From assembly GCF_003952385.1 (NCBI RefSeq), contig NZ_CP034444.1, forward strand, positions 4,402,001 to 4,466,000: DNA of 64,000 nucleotides, written 5' to 3'. The notes beneath the pieces are model-generated. The model ran no database searches. It was given only the letters and a program-made list of their open reading frames with translations, and was not told the DNA's origin. Made by a program: the position numbers and the translations under genes. The stretch is from Mesorhizobium sp. M1D.F.Ca.ET.043.01.1.1. Lineage in GTDB: Bacteria > Pseudomonadota > Alphaproteobacteria > Rhizobiales > Rhizobiaceae. This document shows, piece by piece, positions 33,303-42,521 of this stretch (position 1 is its first letter; each line of letters opens with the position of its first letter).

Positions 33303-33962
33303 ATGGACGATACGAGCGAACCGGCAACTCTGAGGGAAAAGGCCTATGCCAGCTTCACGCGGCATCTTTTGGCCCGCGACCTGAGACCCGGCCAGTTCGT
33401 GTCCCAGCGCGAGCTGGTCGCCTTCACCGGCCTGCCGCTCGGCGCCATCCGCGAGATCGTGCCGCGGCTCGAGGCCGAGGGGCTGCTGACCACCATACCG
33501 CAGCGTGGCATGCAGATCGCGCATATCGACATCAGCCTGATCCGCGAGGCTTTCCAGTTCCGCCTGTTCATGGAGCGTGAGGCAGTTGCGCTCTTTGCCG
33601 TCAACGCTTCCGACGCCGAGATTGCGCAGCTCAAGCGCGAGCACGAGGACATGCTCGCCCAGGCGCTGGCGCAAACCCCGACGCCGGAAATGGAAGCCCA
33701 GGCGCAGAGCATCGACTGGGCCATGCATGACACGTTCATCAGCGCGCTGGGCAACGAGATCATCGCCAAGGCCTATCTGGTGAATTCGGTGAAGATCCGG
33801 CTGATCCACCAGGAGCGGTTCCGTATCGACGGTCGCGTCGTGCCGGTCATGCGCGAGCATCTGGCGGTGATCGATGCGCTGGAGAAACGCGATCCGCAGA
33901 AGGCGGTCGAGGCGATCAGCCAGCACATCGACAATGCGCGCCGGCTGGCGCTGCAGATTTGA
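33303..33962 (+). CDS. GntR-family regulator, FCD subfamily
   Basis: The 219-aa protein has a winged helix (residues about 8-75, with GQFVSQRELVAFTGLPLGAIREIVPRLEAEGLL). A helical FCD effector domain follows (about 80-215), with metal-binding-type His in the MHDTFISALGN and REHLAVIDAL stretches. It lies 23 bases after the aldolase gene and upstream of the ABC genes. It is thus the local regulator, presumably a repressor released by the sugar acid, acting at the palindrome 32339-32350. Confidence 0.85.
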   Translation: MDDTSEPATLREKAYASFTRHLLARDLRPGQFVSQRELVAFTGLPLGAIREIVPRLEAEGLLTTIPQRGMQIAHIDISLIREAFQFRLFMEREAVALFAVNASDAEIAQLKREHEDMLAQALAQTPTPEMEAQAQSIDWAMHDTFISALGNEIIAKAYLVNSVKIRLIHQERFRIDGRVVPVMREHLAVIDALEKRDPQKAVEAISQHIDNARRLALQI

Positions 33963-34026
33963 GGAAGCAGGACCGCGTCGCAATCGTCGCGGCGCAATCG
34001 ACAACGACAACAACCGGGAGGAAGAG

Positions 34027-35364
34027 ATGTCGTCCAATCCGTTCAATCCAACCAGGAGGCAGTTGCTCCGGGGAACCGCTGCACTGGCCGCCGCAGGTTT
34101 CGCCGGTCTTCGTCCGAGTTTCGCCGCGGGCGTCGACTGGAAGCGCTTTTCCGGCACGACGCTCGACGTCAATCTGGTCAAGAGCCCGCGCAGCGAGAAC
34201 ATTCTGAAGAACCTCGCCGAGTTCGAGGAACTGACCGGCATCAAGGTCAATGCGGAGGCGACACCCGAACAGCAGCAGCGCCAGAAGACGGTGATCGAGC
34301 TCAGCTCCGGCAAGCCGAGCTTCGACGTGGTGCATCTCAGCTACCACGTGCAGAAGCGACAGTTCGAGAAGGGCGGCTGGCTGGCCGACATTTCCGGGTA
34401 TCTTGCCGATCCGGGCCTCACCGATCCGGGGCTGGTCGAAAGCGACTTCGCCGAGGCCGGCATTCAGTTCGCCAAGGACAGCCAGGGCGTGCTGCGCTCA
34501 CTGCCGTTCTCCGTCGACTACTGGATCCTCTACTGGAACAAGGAGCTGTTCGACGCCAAGGGGCTGAAATATCCCGAAACCTTCGAGCAGCTGGTGGCTG
34601 CCGCCGAAGCGCTGACGGATCCGTCCAGCAACACCTTCGGCTTCGTCGCACGCGGTCTCAAGAACGCCAACACGCCGGTCTGGACGTCGCTGATGCTCGG
34701 CTACGACATGACGCCGCTCGGCAGCGACGGCAAGCTGCGCACCACTTCGCCGGAAGCAATCGAAGCCGCCAGCCTCTATCAGCGGCTGATGACCAAGGCT
34801 GCGCCTCCGGGCGTCGCCGGCTTTAACTGGGCCGAGGCGCAGTCCGCCTTCCTGCAGGGCAAGATCGGCATGTGGTTCGACGGCGTGGGCTTCGCGCCGC
34901 CCATGGAAAATCCGGAGAAGTCGCGGGTGGTCGGCAAGGTCGGCTACGGCGTTGTGCCCAAGGGTCCCAAGGCGCATGCCGCGGGCACTTTCGGCGACGG
35001 CATCGGCGTGGTTTCCGCCAGCACGAAGAAGGAAGCGGCCTATCTGTTCTGCCAGTGGGCGGTATCGCCTGCCATGGGCGCGCGGCTGCTGCAGGCCGGC
35101 GCCGGCGTGCCGTTCCGCAAGTCCGTGCTGGAAGACCCCAAGGTGCGCGAGGGCGTCACCATGCCGCCGAGCTGGCTGGATGCCGTGGTCGGCTCCGGCA
35201 ACATCAGCCGGCTGGCGCTGCCGGTCATCATCCCGGTCACCGAGTTCCGCGACATTTATGGCGTTGCGCTGACCAACATGATTGCCGGTGCCGACCCGGC
35301 GGACGAGCTGAAGAAGGCCACGGAGCAATTCCAGCCGGTTCTCGACAGGAGCGAGCAAGGCTGA
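34027..35364 (+). CDS. sugar ABC transporter substrate-binding protein (family 1)
   Basis: The 445-aa periplasmic protein has an N-terminus with twin arginines and a hydrophobic stretch (RRQLLRGTAALAAAGFAG, about residues 11-28). This suggests Tat or Sec export with cleavage near residue 35. The mature part is a maltose-type binding fold (for example LPFSVDYWILYWNKELFDAKGLKYPETFEQL). A GGGAGGAAGAG site precedes the ATG. It delivers substrate to the permeases that follow. With the aldolase and GntR gene, the ligand is likely a sugar acid or oligosaccharide. The stop overlaps the permease start by one base. Confidence 0.88.
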   Translation: MSSNPFNPTRRQLLRGTAALAAAGFAGLRPSFAAGVDWKRFSGTTLDVNLVKSPRSENILKNLAEFEELTGIKVNAEATPEQQQRQKTVIELSSGKPSFDVVHLSYHVQKRQFEKGGWLADISGYLADPGLTDPGLVESDFAEAGIQFAKDSQGVLRSLPFSVDYWILYWNKELFDAKGLKYPETFEQLVAAAEALTDPSSNTFGFVARGLKNANTPVWTSLMLGYDMTPLGSDGKLRTTSPEAIEAASLYQRLMTKAAPPGVAGFNWAEAQSAFLQGKIGMWFDGVGFAPPMENPEKSRVVGKVGYGVVPKGPKAHAAGTFGDGIGVVSASTKKEAAYLFCQWAVSPAMGARLLQAGAGVPFRKSVLEDPKVREGVTMPPSWLDAVVGSGNISRLALPVIIPVTEFRDIYGVALTNMIAGADPADELKKATEQFQPVLDRSEQG

Positions 35365-36302
35365 TGTCCGCCATCGCCCCAGAACGCACGGGGGTGACGA
35401 CGCAAGCCATCGAAGAGAGCCAGCCGCTTCGGCTGGCTCCCAACTACTGGCCTTTCGTCGTCCCGGCGCTCGTCGTCGTCGGCGCCGTGATTGTCTTTCC
35501 CTGGGCCTTCACGCTGTGGATGAGCGTCAACAGCTGGACGCTCGGCCAGTCGCGAAGCTTTGCCGGCATGGAAAACTATCTGCGCCTGGCGACCGATCCG
35601 CGCTTCTGGGAATCGCTCTGGCATACCTTGATCTACACCTTCCTGTCGGTCGTCGCGCCAATGTTCCTGGGCACCGTCGCCGCCTTGATCTTCGACGCGA
35701 AATTTCCGTTGCGCGGTCTGCTGCGCGGACTTTTCGTGATGCCGATGATGGCCACACCGGTTGCAGTGGCGCTGGTCTGGACGATGATGTTCCACCCGCA
35801 GCTCGGCGTGCTGAATTACCTTTTGTCGCTGGTCGGCATTCCGGCGCAGGAGTGGATCTTCAACCCCAACACGGTCATTCCTTCGCTGGTCGCGGTCGAG
35901 ACCTGGCAGTGGACGCCGCTGGTGATGCTGATCGTGCTTGGCGGGCTGGCATCCGTGCCGCGCGAGCCGTTCGAGAGCGCCGAGATCGACGGCGCCAACG
36001 CCTGGCAGCAGTTCCGCTATCTCACCTTACCGATGATCGCGCCGTTCCTGATGATCGCGGTGATCATCCGCACGATCGATGCGTTGAAGAGCTTCGACAT
36101 CATCTACGCGATGACCCAGGGCGGGCCGGGCACCGCCTCAGAGACGATCAACATCTACCTCTACAACACCGCCTTCTCCTACTACGACATGGGATACGGC
36201 TCGGCCATGGCCGTGGTCTTCTTCATCGTCATCGTGGCGCTGTCCTTCATCCTGTTGATGCTGCGCCAGCGCTCGCAATGGATCGACGCGGAGGGCAAAT
36301 AG
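35364..36302 (+). CDS. sugar ABC transporter permease (MalF/UgpA type)
   Basis: The 312-aa inner-membrane protein has six to seven membrane segments and the permease EAA loop AEIDGANAWQQFRYLTLPMIAPF (about residues 205-227), which docks on the ATPase. Its ATG shares one base with the binding-protein stop. It is the first of two permeases forming the heteromeric channel; the second begins one base after its stop. Confidence 0.9.
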   Translation: MSAIAPERTGVTTQAIEESQPLRLAPNYWPFVVPALVVVGAVIVFPWAFTLWMSVNSWTLGQSRSFAGMENYLRLATDPRFWESLWHTLIYTFLSVVAPMFLGTVAALIFDAKFPLRGLLRGLFVMPMMATPVAVALVWTMMFHPQLGVLNYLLSLVGIPAQEWIFNPNTVIPSLVAVETWQWTPLVMLIVLGGLASVPREPFESAEIDGANAWQQFRYLTLPMIAPFLMIAVIIRTIDALKSFDIIYAMTQGGPGTASETINIYLYNTAFSYYDMGYGSAMAVVFFIVIVALSFILLMLRQRSQWIDAEGK

Positions 36303-37124
36303 ATGGGCTCGCGGCTGCTCAACAAGATAGGCCTGTTCTTCGCGGCGCTGGTGCTGGTCTCGCCGGCGATCCTGTTCTTCCTCTGGATGGTGTCGCTTTC
36401 GCTGAAGTTCGAGATCGACAACGGCGCCTACCCGCCGATCCTGATCCCTGAGCGCTTCGCCTGGTCGAACTATGCGAAGGTGTTCGAGGAGAACAATTTC
36501 CTGCTCTATATGTGGAATTCGGTTCTGGTGACCGGCACGGCAACCCTGCTCGCTCTCTTGATCGGCGTGCCGGCTGGCTACGGCATCGCCCGGCTCAAGG
36601 CGGAGCGCTCGGCGATCGTCATCATGATCGCGCGCATGACGCCGGGGCTCTCCTATCTCATCCCGCTGTTCCTGTTGTTCCAGTGGTTGGGGATCCTCGG
36701 CACGCTCTGGCCGCAGATCATCATCCATCTGGTTGTGACGGTGCCGATCGTGGTCTGGGTGATGATCGGCTATTTCGAGACGACGCCGATGGAACTGGAA
36801 GAGGCGGCCAATATCGACGGCGCCTCGTCCTGGCAGGTGTTCCGGCTGGTGGCGCTGCCGATCGCCAAGCCTGGCATCGTCGTGGCCTTCATCCTGTCGA
36901 TCATCTTCTCGTGGAACAACTTCGTCTTCGGCGTTGTGCTCGCCAGCCGCGAGACGCGGACCTTGCCGGTCGCCGTCTACAACATGCTGTCCTACGAGCA
37001 GGTGAGCTGGGGGCCGCTCGCCGCGGCGGCGCTGGTGGTGACGCTGCCGGTGCTGGTGCTGACCATGTTCGCGCAACGGCAGATCGTCGCCGGGCTGACC
37101 GCCGGCGCGGTCAAGGGCGGCTGA
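36303..37124 (+). CDS. sugar ABC transporter permease (MalG/UgpE type)
   Basis: The 273-aa partner permease has six membrane segments and the EAA motif EEAANIDGASSWQVFRLVALPIAKPG (about residues 164-189). It follows the first permease without a gap and precedes the ATPase by 35 bases. Together with 35364-36302 it forms the membrane channel. Confidence 0.9.
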   Translation: MGSRLLNKIGLFFAALVLVSPAILFFLWMVSLSLKFEIDNGAYPPILIPERFAWSNYAKVFEENNFLLYMWNSVLVTGTATLLALLIGVPAGYGIARLKAERSAIVIMIARMTPGLSYLIPLFLLFQWLGILGTLWPQIIIHLVVTVPIVVWVMIGYFETTPMELEEAANIDGASSWQVFRLVALPIAKPGIVVAFILSIIFSWNNFVFGVVLASRETRTLPVAVYNMLSYEQVSWGPLAAAALVVTLPVLVLTMFAQRQIVAGLTAGAVKGG

Positions 37125-37159
37125 GCGCCTGATCCGCCGCCACTTTTTGGAGACACGCA

Positions 37160-38218
<1,059 letters not shown>

Positions 38219-38358
38219 TCGCGGCTGTCCGTGCTGACCGCCCGGAACGACCGCGCCCTGCCGTTCGAACCGTTCGGCAAGGCCGGGGTTGCCGGATCTC
38301 CGGGTAGCCTTGGCGACATCGATCACGTCAGCGTGATCGAAAAAAAGCCGGCCATCCG

Positions 38359-38385
38359 GGAATAAACCATCGGAAATGCCGGTCT
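38359..38385 (+). promoter_or_regulatory. candidate ECF-type promoter upstream of the sigma locus
   Basis: GGAATAA (38359-38365) and GTCT (38382-38385) are 16 bases apart, a layout seen before ECF sigma operons that are autoregulated. It lies upstream of the cupredoxin-like frame and the sigma factor. The match rests on pattern alone. Upstream, 38219-38358 holds only a palindrome (38320-38339) with no gene. Confidence 0.35.
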
Positions 38386-38433
38386 TTCGGGCATGCGCCG
38401 TTCACCGCGTGCTGGAGACCGAGATGACCTACG

Positions 38434-38730
38434 ATGCCGTTGAGAACGCCGAGAGGCAGCCCGCGGGCGCCCGCCTTTGGCGCACATGGGCTGGAGCAGG
38501 GCGCTCCAGCCATCGTCGTTCCTCCGCCGGCCGCGACCGTGCGAGCCGCAACAAAAGTGATCCACGACAATGACGGCGGCATTCTCTTCGCGGTCAGCGA
38601 TGCGACGTTCCGCTCTGAGGCGCTTGACTCCGGTGACACCTATGCCTTCACCTCCCCCGAAGCAGGCGCCTTCGCCTGCAATCGCGATCTTCACCCGCAG
38701 GAGCAGGGACGGATCGCTGCCGCCCGCTGA
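38434..38730 (+). pseudogene. cupredoxin-like ORF that has lost its copper ligands
   Basis: The 98-residue open frame has the cupredoxin pattern KVIHDNDGG, then ATFRSEALDSGDTYAFTSPEAG, then LHP-x3-G-R-I, close to plastocyanin/amicyanin-like proteins (FRSxxLDxGDxFxFTFxxxGxFxYFCxLHPxMxG). The ligands are gone: the first His is replaced (GILFAVSD instead of GxPHTVxD), the Cys position reads RDLHP, and the Met is Glu. One His remains. No signal peptide is seen; the N-terminus is Pro/Arg-rich. Intact cupredoxin genes often sit beside this type of ECF sigma/anti-sigma pair, so this is most likely a decayed partner. An apo-protein with a new role cannot be excluded. Confidence 0.55.
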
Positions 38731-38773
38731 AGGTGGCCGCAAAGCCCAGGCGGAGGCGCCTGACGGTGGGACT

Positions 38774-39307
38774 GTGTTGAGCGAAAGAATGCTGGCCGCG
38801 CGTTTTGCCGAAGTGGTGCTGCCGCATCTCGGCGACGCGCTGTCGCTCGCCCGCTGGCTGACCGGCAACGCCGCCGACGCCGAGGATGTCGTGCAGGAGG
38901 CCTGTCTCAAGGCGCATGCCGGTATTGCCGGTTTTGCCGGCGGCAATCCGCGCGCCTGGCTGCTCACCATCGTGCGCAACGCCTCCTACACCTGGCTGGC
39001 GCGCAACCGTCCGCGCAGCGTGGTCGCCGTTGGCGACCTCGCCGATCTCGATGACGTGTCGCCGCCACCTGACAAGGACGCGGACAGCCCGGAGGCGGCG
39101 CTGATCGCCAAGGCCAACTCGGCGGCGGTGGAAGCAGCGATCGCGAGGCTGCCGGACGCGTTTCGCGAAACGCTGGTGCTGCGCGACATGAACGGCCTCA
39201 GCTATCGCGAGATCGCGGCGATGCTCGGCGTGCCGCAAGGCACGGTGATGTCGCGGCTGGCGCGGGCCCGCAGCCTGCTGATGACGGAACTTGGAGGTCG
39301 CCCATGA
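38774..39307 (+). CDS. ECF-subfamily RNA polymerase sigma factor
   Basis: The protein of about 177 aa has region 2 (ALSLARWLTGNAADAEDVVQEACLKAH, with -10 recognition around FAGGNPRAWLLTIVRNASYTW) and region 4 (LPDAFRETLVLRDMNGLSYREIAAMLGVPQGTVMSRLARAR). GTG 38774, TTG 38777 or ATG 38789 could be the start; the GTG has a GGTGGG upstream. Its stop overlaps the anti-sigma start (ATGA), the classic sigma/anti-sigma coupling. It probably responds to an envelope or metal/oxidative signal through the membrane-bound anti-sigma factor. Confidence 0.88.
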   Translation: MLSERMLAARFAEVVLPHLGDALSLARWLTGNAADAEDVVQEACLKAHAGIAGFAGGNPRAWLLTIVRNASYTWLARNRPRSVVAVGDLADLDDVSPPPDKDADSPEAALIAKANSAAVEAAIARLPDAFRETLVLRDMNGLSYREIAAMLGVPQGTVMSRLARARSLLMTELGGRP

Positions 39308-40215
39308 GCCCGCGTGAGAATGGCCCGCGTGAGGACGGATTGCCGGAAGACCCGCAGGATATGAAGCTGATGATCCATGCACTTGTCGATGGCGAGCTCG
39401 ATGCAGCGGCGGCGCTTGCCGTCGAGCGCCGCATCGCCGCCGATCCGGAGCTTGCCGCCGAACATGCGCGCCTCCTCGCGCTGCGCACGGCTGTCGCCGG
39501 CGTGCCGCGGCCGGCGGTCAGCGACGACTTCCTGGCGCGCATCGCGGCCATCGCCGAGGCGAAAGGTTCCGACGAAGCCGAGGCAGCGCAGGCCGGCGCC
39601 GTGACGGCGCAGCCGCAACAGCAGGACAAGGTCATCGAGATGCGGCCGCGCGCTTCGGCACGCTGGTTCAACGCTTTCGACTGGCGCCAGATGGCGGCTT
39701 CGATCGTGCTGACGGCGTTTCTCGCCAGCGGCGCGACGCAGTGGCTGATGGTGGAGAATACGCCGGACAGTTTCGCGGTCGCCGTCGCCAACGGCCATCG
39801 CCGCAGCCTGCTCGCGGCGAGCCCGGTCGACATCGTCTCGTCCGACCGGCACACGGTGAAGCCGTGGCTCGACGGCCGGATCGGCGTGTCGCCGCCGGCG
39901 CCAGACATGGCCAAGGACGGCTACGCGCTGCTAGGCGGCCGCGTCGAGGTCATCGGCGACAGGCCGGTGCCGGCGCTGGTTTACCGCCACCACGAGCATC
40001 TCATCACGCTGGTGGCGGCGCCGCGGCAGAACGAGGCCAAATCGGTGCCGGTGGCGGACGATCTCTCGGCGGGCGGGTTCCTGCTGGTCCACTGGACCGA
40101 CGGCGCCTTCTCCTACTGGGCGATCTCGGACGCCGAACGGCAGGCACTCGACGATTTCGTCGCCCGCTTCCGGGCGGCCGCCATCGCCAATCCGGCGGCG
40201 GGCAGCCCGGGTTAA
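39304..40215 (+). CDS. transmembrane anti-sigma factor
   Basis: The 303-aa protein has a cytoplasmic N-terminal sigma-binding part (MIHALVDGELDAAAALAVERRIAADPELAAEHARL, about residues 24-58, a zinc-less anti-sigma domain). One membrane helix follows (about 130-150, MAASIVLTAFLASGATQWLM), then a periplasmic domain of about 150 residues. It overlaps the sigma gene by 4 bases. It would hold the ECF factor until a periplasmic signal releases it. No His-x3-Cys-x2-Cys zinc motif is visible. Confidence 0.82.
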   Translation: MSPRENGPREDGLPEDPQDMKLMIHALVDGELDAAAALAVERRIAADPELAAEHARLLALRTAVAGVPRPAVSDDFLARIAAIAEAKGSDEAEAAQAGAVTAQPQQQDKVIEMRPRASARWFNAFDWRQMAASIVLTAFLASGATQWLMVENTPDSFAVAVANGHRRSLLAASPVDIVSSDRHTVKPWLDGRIGVSPPAPDMAKDGYALLGGRVEVIGDRPVPALVYRHHEHLITLVAAPRQNEAKSVPVADDLSAGGFLLVHWTDGAFSYWAISDAERQALDDFVARFRAAAIANPAAGSPG

Positions 40216-40230
40216 TACCTTGCCGGCAAG

Positions 40231-40336
40231 CTAGAGCGTTTCAGCGATTCATAGAATCGCCGAACCGCCCTAAGTATTTGTTTTTACGCAATTCCCGACG
40301 GAAAACCGTTACACACTTTTCCTGGAATTGCTCTAG
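40231..40336. repeat. palindromic intergenic repeat with CTAGAGC/GCTCTAG ends
   Basis: The 106-base element starts CTAGAGCGTTTC and ends GAATTGCTCTAG, so the ends are perfect inverted repeats. Inside are TTTGTTTTTACGCAATTC and the inverted core GGAAAACCGTTACACACTTTTCC. The copy at 60958-61062 is nearly the same in its right half. It lies directly after the anti-sigma gene. Confidence 0.85.
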
Positions 40337-40354
40337 GCATCGACGATATAAAAT

Positions 40355-40387
40355 TGGTGAGCCCGACTGGGAATCGGACCGGTGACC
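40355..40387 (-). tRNA. tRNA 3'-end fragment (decayed, att-like)
   Basis: Read on the minus strand this is a T-arm plus acceptor 3' strand ending in CCA (GGTCACCGG, loop TCCGATT, then GTCGGGCTCACCA). One T-stem pair is broken and no anticodon arm follows, so it cannot be a functional tRNA. It resembles the fragment exactly 600 bases to the right and is most likely an old recombination scar. Confidence 0.5.
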
Positions 40388-40457
40388 GCCATCGCACCAG
40401 CGTCTGGATCCTCGGCGGGCTTGGGTGGCCAGAACGACGCGACTGATGATGGTGCGT

Positions 40458-40637
40458 TTACGCGCTCGTCCCCCGGTTCGCCTCGGCCAACTCGCCGAGC
40501 GCCCGCTCGATCCTGGCGATAGATTCATCAATCCGGCCGAGGAGAACCAATGCCTGATAGGTCAAGGCGACCTTGGCCTGTGGGTGCAGATCGCTGGCCT
40601 TCGCGGCCGCCATGTCAAATCTTGGATTCGGGATCAT
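40458..40637 (-). CDS. small hypothetical protein (59 aa) between the tRNA fragments
   Basis: The frame reads MIPNPRFDMAAAKASDLHP and continues as a likely amphipathic helix (QALVLLGRIDESIARIERALGELAEAN). An internal ATG at 40613 would give 51 aa. Its ATG overlaps the stop of a 25-codon frame upstream (ATGA), a coupling typical of real gene pairs. No family is recognised; short coiled proteins of this kind are common in phage and integrative elements. The rest of 40388-40954 has no convincing gene on either strand. Confidence 0.45.
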   Translation of the reverse strand: MIPNPRFDMAAAKASDLHPQAKVALTYQALVLLGRIDESIARIERALGELAEANRGTSA

Positions 40638-40711
40638 TGGACAGCCTTAGTGCGCGGCGGGGTGAACTTCGGGCACCAGGAACAATTGGCGGGCGTTTTT
40701 GGTTCCGACAC
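40634..40711 (-). CDS. micro-ORF (25 aa) with CSWC motif
   Basis: From a GTG at 40711 the frame reads MSEPKTPANCSWCPKFTPP and ends KAVQ. The Cys-Ser-Trp-Cys pair could bind metal. It ends in TGA overlapping the next ATG. No ribosome binding site is seen before the GTG, and the frame stays open further upstream, so the true start may differ. Recognisable composition and the ATGA junction are the only support. Confidence 0.35.
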   Translation of the reverse strand: MSEPKTPANCSWCPKFTPPRTKAVQ

Positions 40712-40954
40712 AGTTCGAGACAGGCTGTCACACAGCGTCAAACAACAGGCCTTTGCGGCAGTGGCAGCTTGAGGCTAGTGCTGCACGAAGGCGGAACTGC
40801 CCGGCTGGCCGCAACAGACATTGCGGTGATCACAGACGAGGGCTTGTCGTGGACATGCTGGCAACGCGACAGCCGCGGAGCAAAGGTGGCGATGGTGTGT
40901 GTAGGGGACGTGGCGGTGGGCGTCGGGCTGGACTCTAGTCTCAAAACGCTAGCA

Positions 40955-41010
40955 TGGTGATCCCGACAGGAATCGAACCTGTGACCTACAGATTAGGAAT
41001 TTGTCCGATG
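40955..41010 (-). tRNA. partial tRNA-Arg(CCT), probable integration site scar
   Basis: On the minus strand the sequence has an anticodon loop TTCCTAA (anticodon CCT), with stem pairing that contains one mismatch. A perfect T-arm (ACAGG-TTCGAAT-CCTGT) and CGGGATCACCA at the 3' end follow. The D-arm is only loosely recognisable (CAACAGGATAGG) and the 5' acceptor strand is missing. The 3' half is thus intact and the 5' half replaced, as expected at the distal attachment site of an element that integrates in tRNA-Arg. The recombinase gene lies on the replaced side, so the element should extend to the right. Confidence 0.65.
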
Positions 41011-41168
41011 GCCTATCCTGTTGTTTCTCGATGCACGTCATTGTGCGATCGAACTCCCCATAATGCATTCAACTTGTTGCATTTTTCGTGCTTCGTGGCT
41101 ATCGTAGCGTAGACATACCAACAGATCGAATTCAGCGCAATCGCCGTACTAATGCCGTACTAGCTGCC

Positions 41169-42521
41169 ATGACTGACCTTCGAATCTCCCTCAACGACCG
41201 CACAGTCGCGAGCCTCGAGTTGGCGACGTCAGGCCAATATTTTGCCCGGGACACCGATCTGCCGGGCTTCATGGTGCTTGTGGGCAAACGGCGAAAGACA
41301 TTCGTTGTCCAAGGTGAGCGGAGGAAGGCTGGGCAGCGGCTGTCCGTCCGCATGAAGGTTGCCGAAGTCGGAGACCTTACGACACGCAAAGCGCGGGCGA
41401 AGGCCAGGGACATTCTGGGAAAGATCGCCAGCGGGGTTGATCCTCGCCCATCGAGGCAAGAGCCGGAGGCCGATGCGGCCACCTTGGATCTGCCATCGAT
41501 CGGTGCCCCCACGCTGCGCATTGCCTGGGAACGCTATCGTGACGGGCACATGAAGAAGAAGGGCAGGAGCGATGGGACGATCAACAACTATCGCGACCAC
41601 GTCGAGCGGCTGCTGGTCGACTGGCTCGATGAGCCGCTTGCCAAACTGGGCAACGATCCTTCCTTGGTGACGGCACGGCATGAAAAGCTGACCAAGGAAA
41701 ACGGCGCCTACATCGCCAATGGCTGCATGCGAACATTGCGCGCCGTCTACAATCATGCTCGCAAGGCCGCTCGCACACTGCCCGCGGACAACCCAGTCTC
41801 AGCAATAGACTGGAATGCCGAACACCGCCGCAACTCCGCGCTTGGACTGTCAGACTTGGAAGGATGGTTCACCCAACTCGCGGCATTGAAGAACCCCATC
41901 CGGCGGGAGTTCCATCTGTTCATGCTTCTCTCAGGCCATCGCCCTGAAGCGATCAGGAAGGCACGGGTCGAGCATGTCGATTTTCGCGCGCGTGTCCTGC
42001 ACATACCCAGGCCGAAGGGTGGTGAGGTCAAGGCTTTTGACATACCGCTCTCGAACGCCATGATCCGCTGTCTGGTTCGCGTGATACGCATTGGCCGAGC
42101 CCTCTATGAAGAGCAATCGCGCGACTGGCTCTTCCCGGCCGACAGCGGAAGCGGTCACATGGCCGAGCACAAGGAGAAACGCGACGACCTGTCGAAATGG
42201 GGCAATGACCTGCGGCAGACTTTCCGCACAGTCGCCCAAGCCACCGGCATTGCGGAACTGGACGTTCACCTTTTGATGAACCACTCGATCCCGGGCGTTA
42301 ATGCAGGATACATCACACGCAACAAGCTGCTGAGTGATCACCTGCGTCATCAGCAGGAGGCCATTTCACGTCGGATACTCGAAGCGGGGCGTTCGCGAGA
42401 GAACGAACCGGAGCCCCGCACTTCTGCCTGGCCCGCGCTCCCGGCCAGACGCATCCTTGATGAACTGATAGCGGCAAGGATTAGCACAGTGCCACATTCC
42501 ACCGGACGTAGCGCGAGTTGA
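41169..42521 (+). CDS. tyrosine recombinase/integrase with Arm DNA-binding domain
   Basis: The 450-aa protein starts MTDLRISLNDRTVASLELA. An Arm-binding domain follows (about residues 20-100, with DTDLPGFMVLVGKRRKTFVVQ and TRKARAKARDILGKIASGVDP), then a core-binding helical domain (about 120-230) and the catalytic domain. Catalytic residues seen are Arg (LSGHRPEAIRKA), Arg of the second box (NDLRQTFRT), His in LLMNHSIPG and Tyr in NAGYITRNK. The second-box His is replaced by Asn. An ATG at 41088 would add 27 residues of unlikely sequence. GC content is lower than in neighbours. It sits 160 bases from the tRNA-Arg fragment and should catalyse element integration or excision there. Confidence 0.85.
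   Translation: MTDLRISLNDRTVASLELATSGQYFARDTDLPGFMVLVGKRRKTFVVQGERRKAGQRLSVRMKVAEVGDLTTRKARAKARDILGKIASGVDPRPSRQEPEADAATLDLPSIGAPTLRIAWERYRDGHMKKKGRSDGTINNYRDHVERLLVDWLDEPLAKLGNDPSLVTARHEKLTKENGAYIANGCMRTLRAVYNHARKAARTLPADNPVSAIDWNAEHRRNSALGLSDLEGWFTQLAALKNPIRREFHLFMLLSGHRPEAIRKARVEHVDFRARVLHIPRPKGGEVKAFDIPLSNAMIRCLVRVIRIGRALYEEQSRDWLFPADSGSGHMAEHKEKRDDLSKWGNDLRQTFRTVAQATGIAELDVHLLMNHSIPGVNAGYITRNKLLSDHLRHQQEAISRRILEAGRSRENEPEPRTSAWPALPARRILDELIAARISTVPHSTGRSAS

Noticed and set aside
38320..38346. Perfect inverted repeat CGATCACG-TCAG-CGTGATCG followed by seven A, as a terminator of the sugar ABC operon
   Set aside because: On the plus strand the stem is followed by A, not T. On the minus strand the T-run comes before the stem. 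It may be a protein-binding site but not an intrinsic terminator.
40731..40950. Coding genes on either strand between the micro-ORF and the tRNA fragment
   Set aside because: Open frames exist on both strands, but none has a ribosome binding site, clear codon bias or recognisable motif.
40955..41010. Functional tRNA-Arg(CCT) gene
   Set aside because: The 5' acceptor strand and a proper D-arm are missing and the anticodon stem has a mismatch, so a full cloverleaf cannot form.
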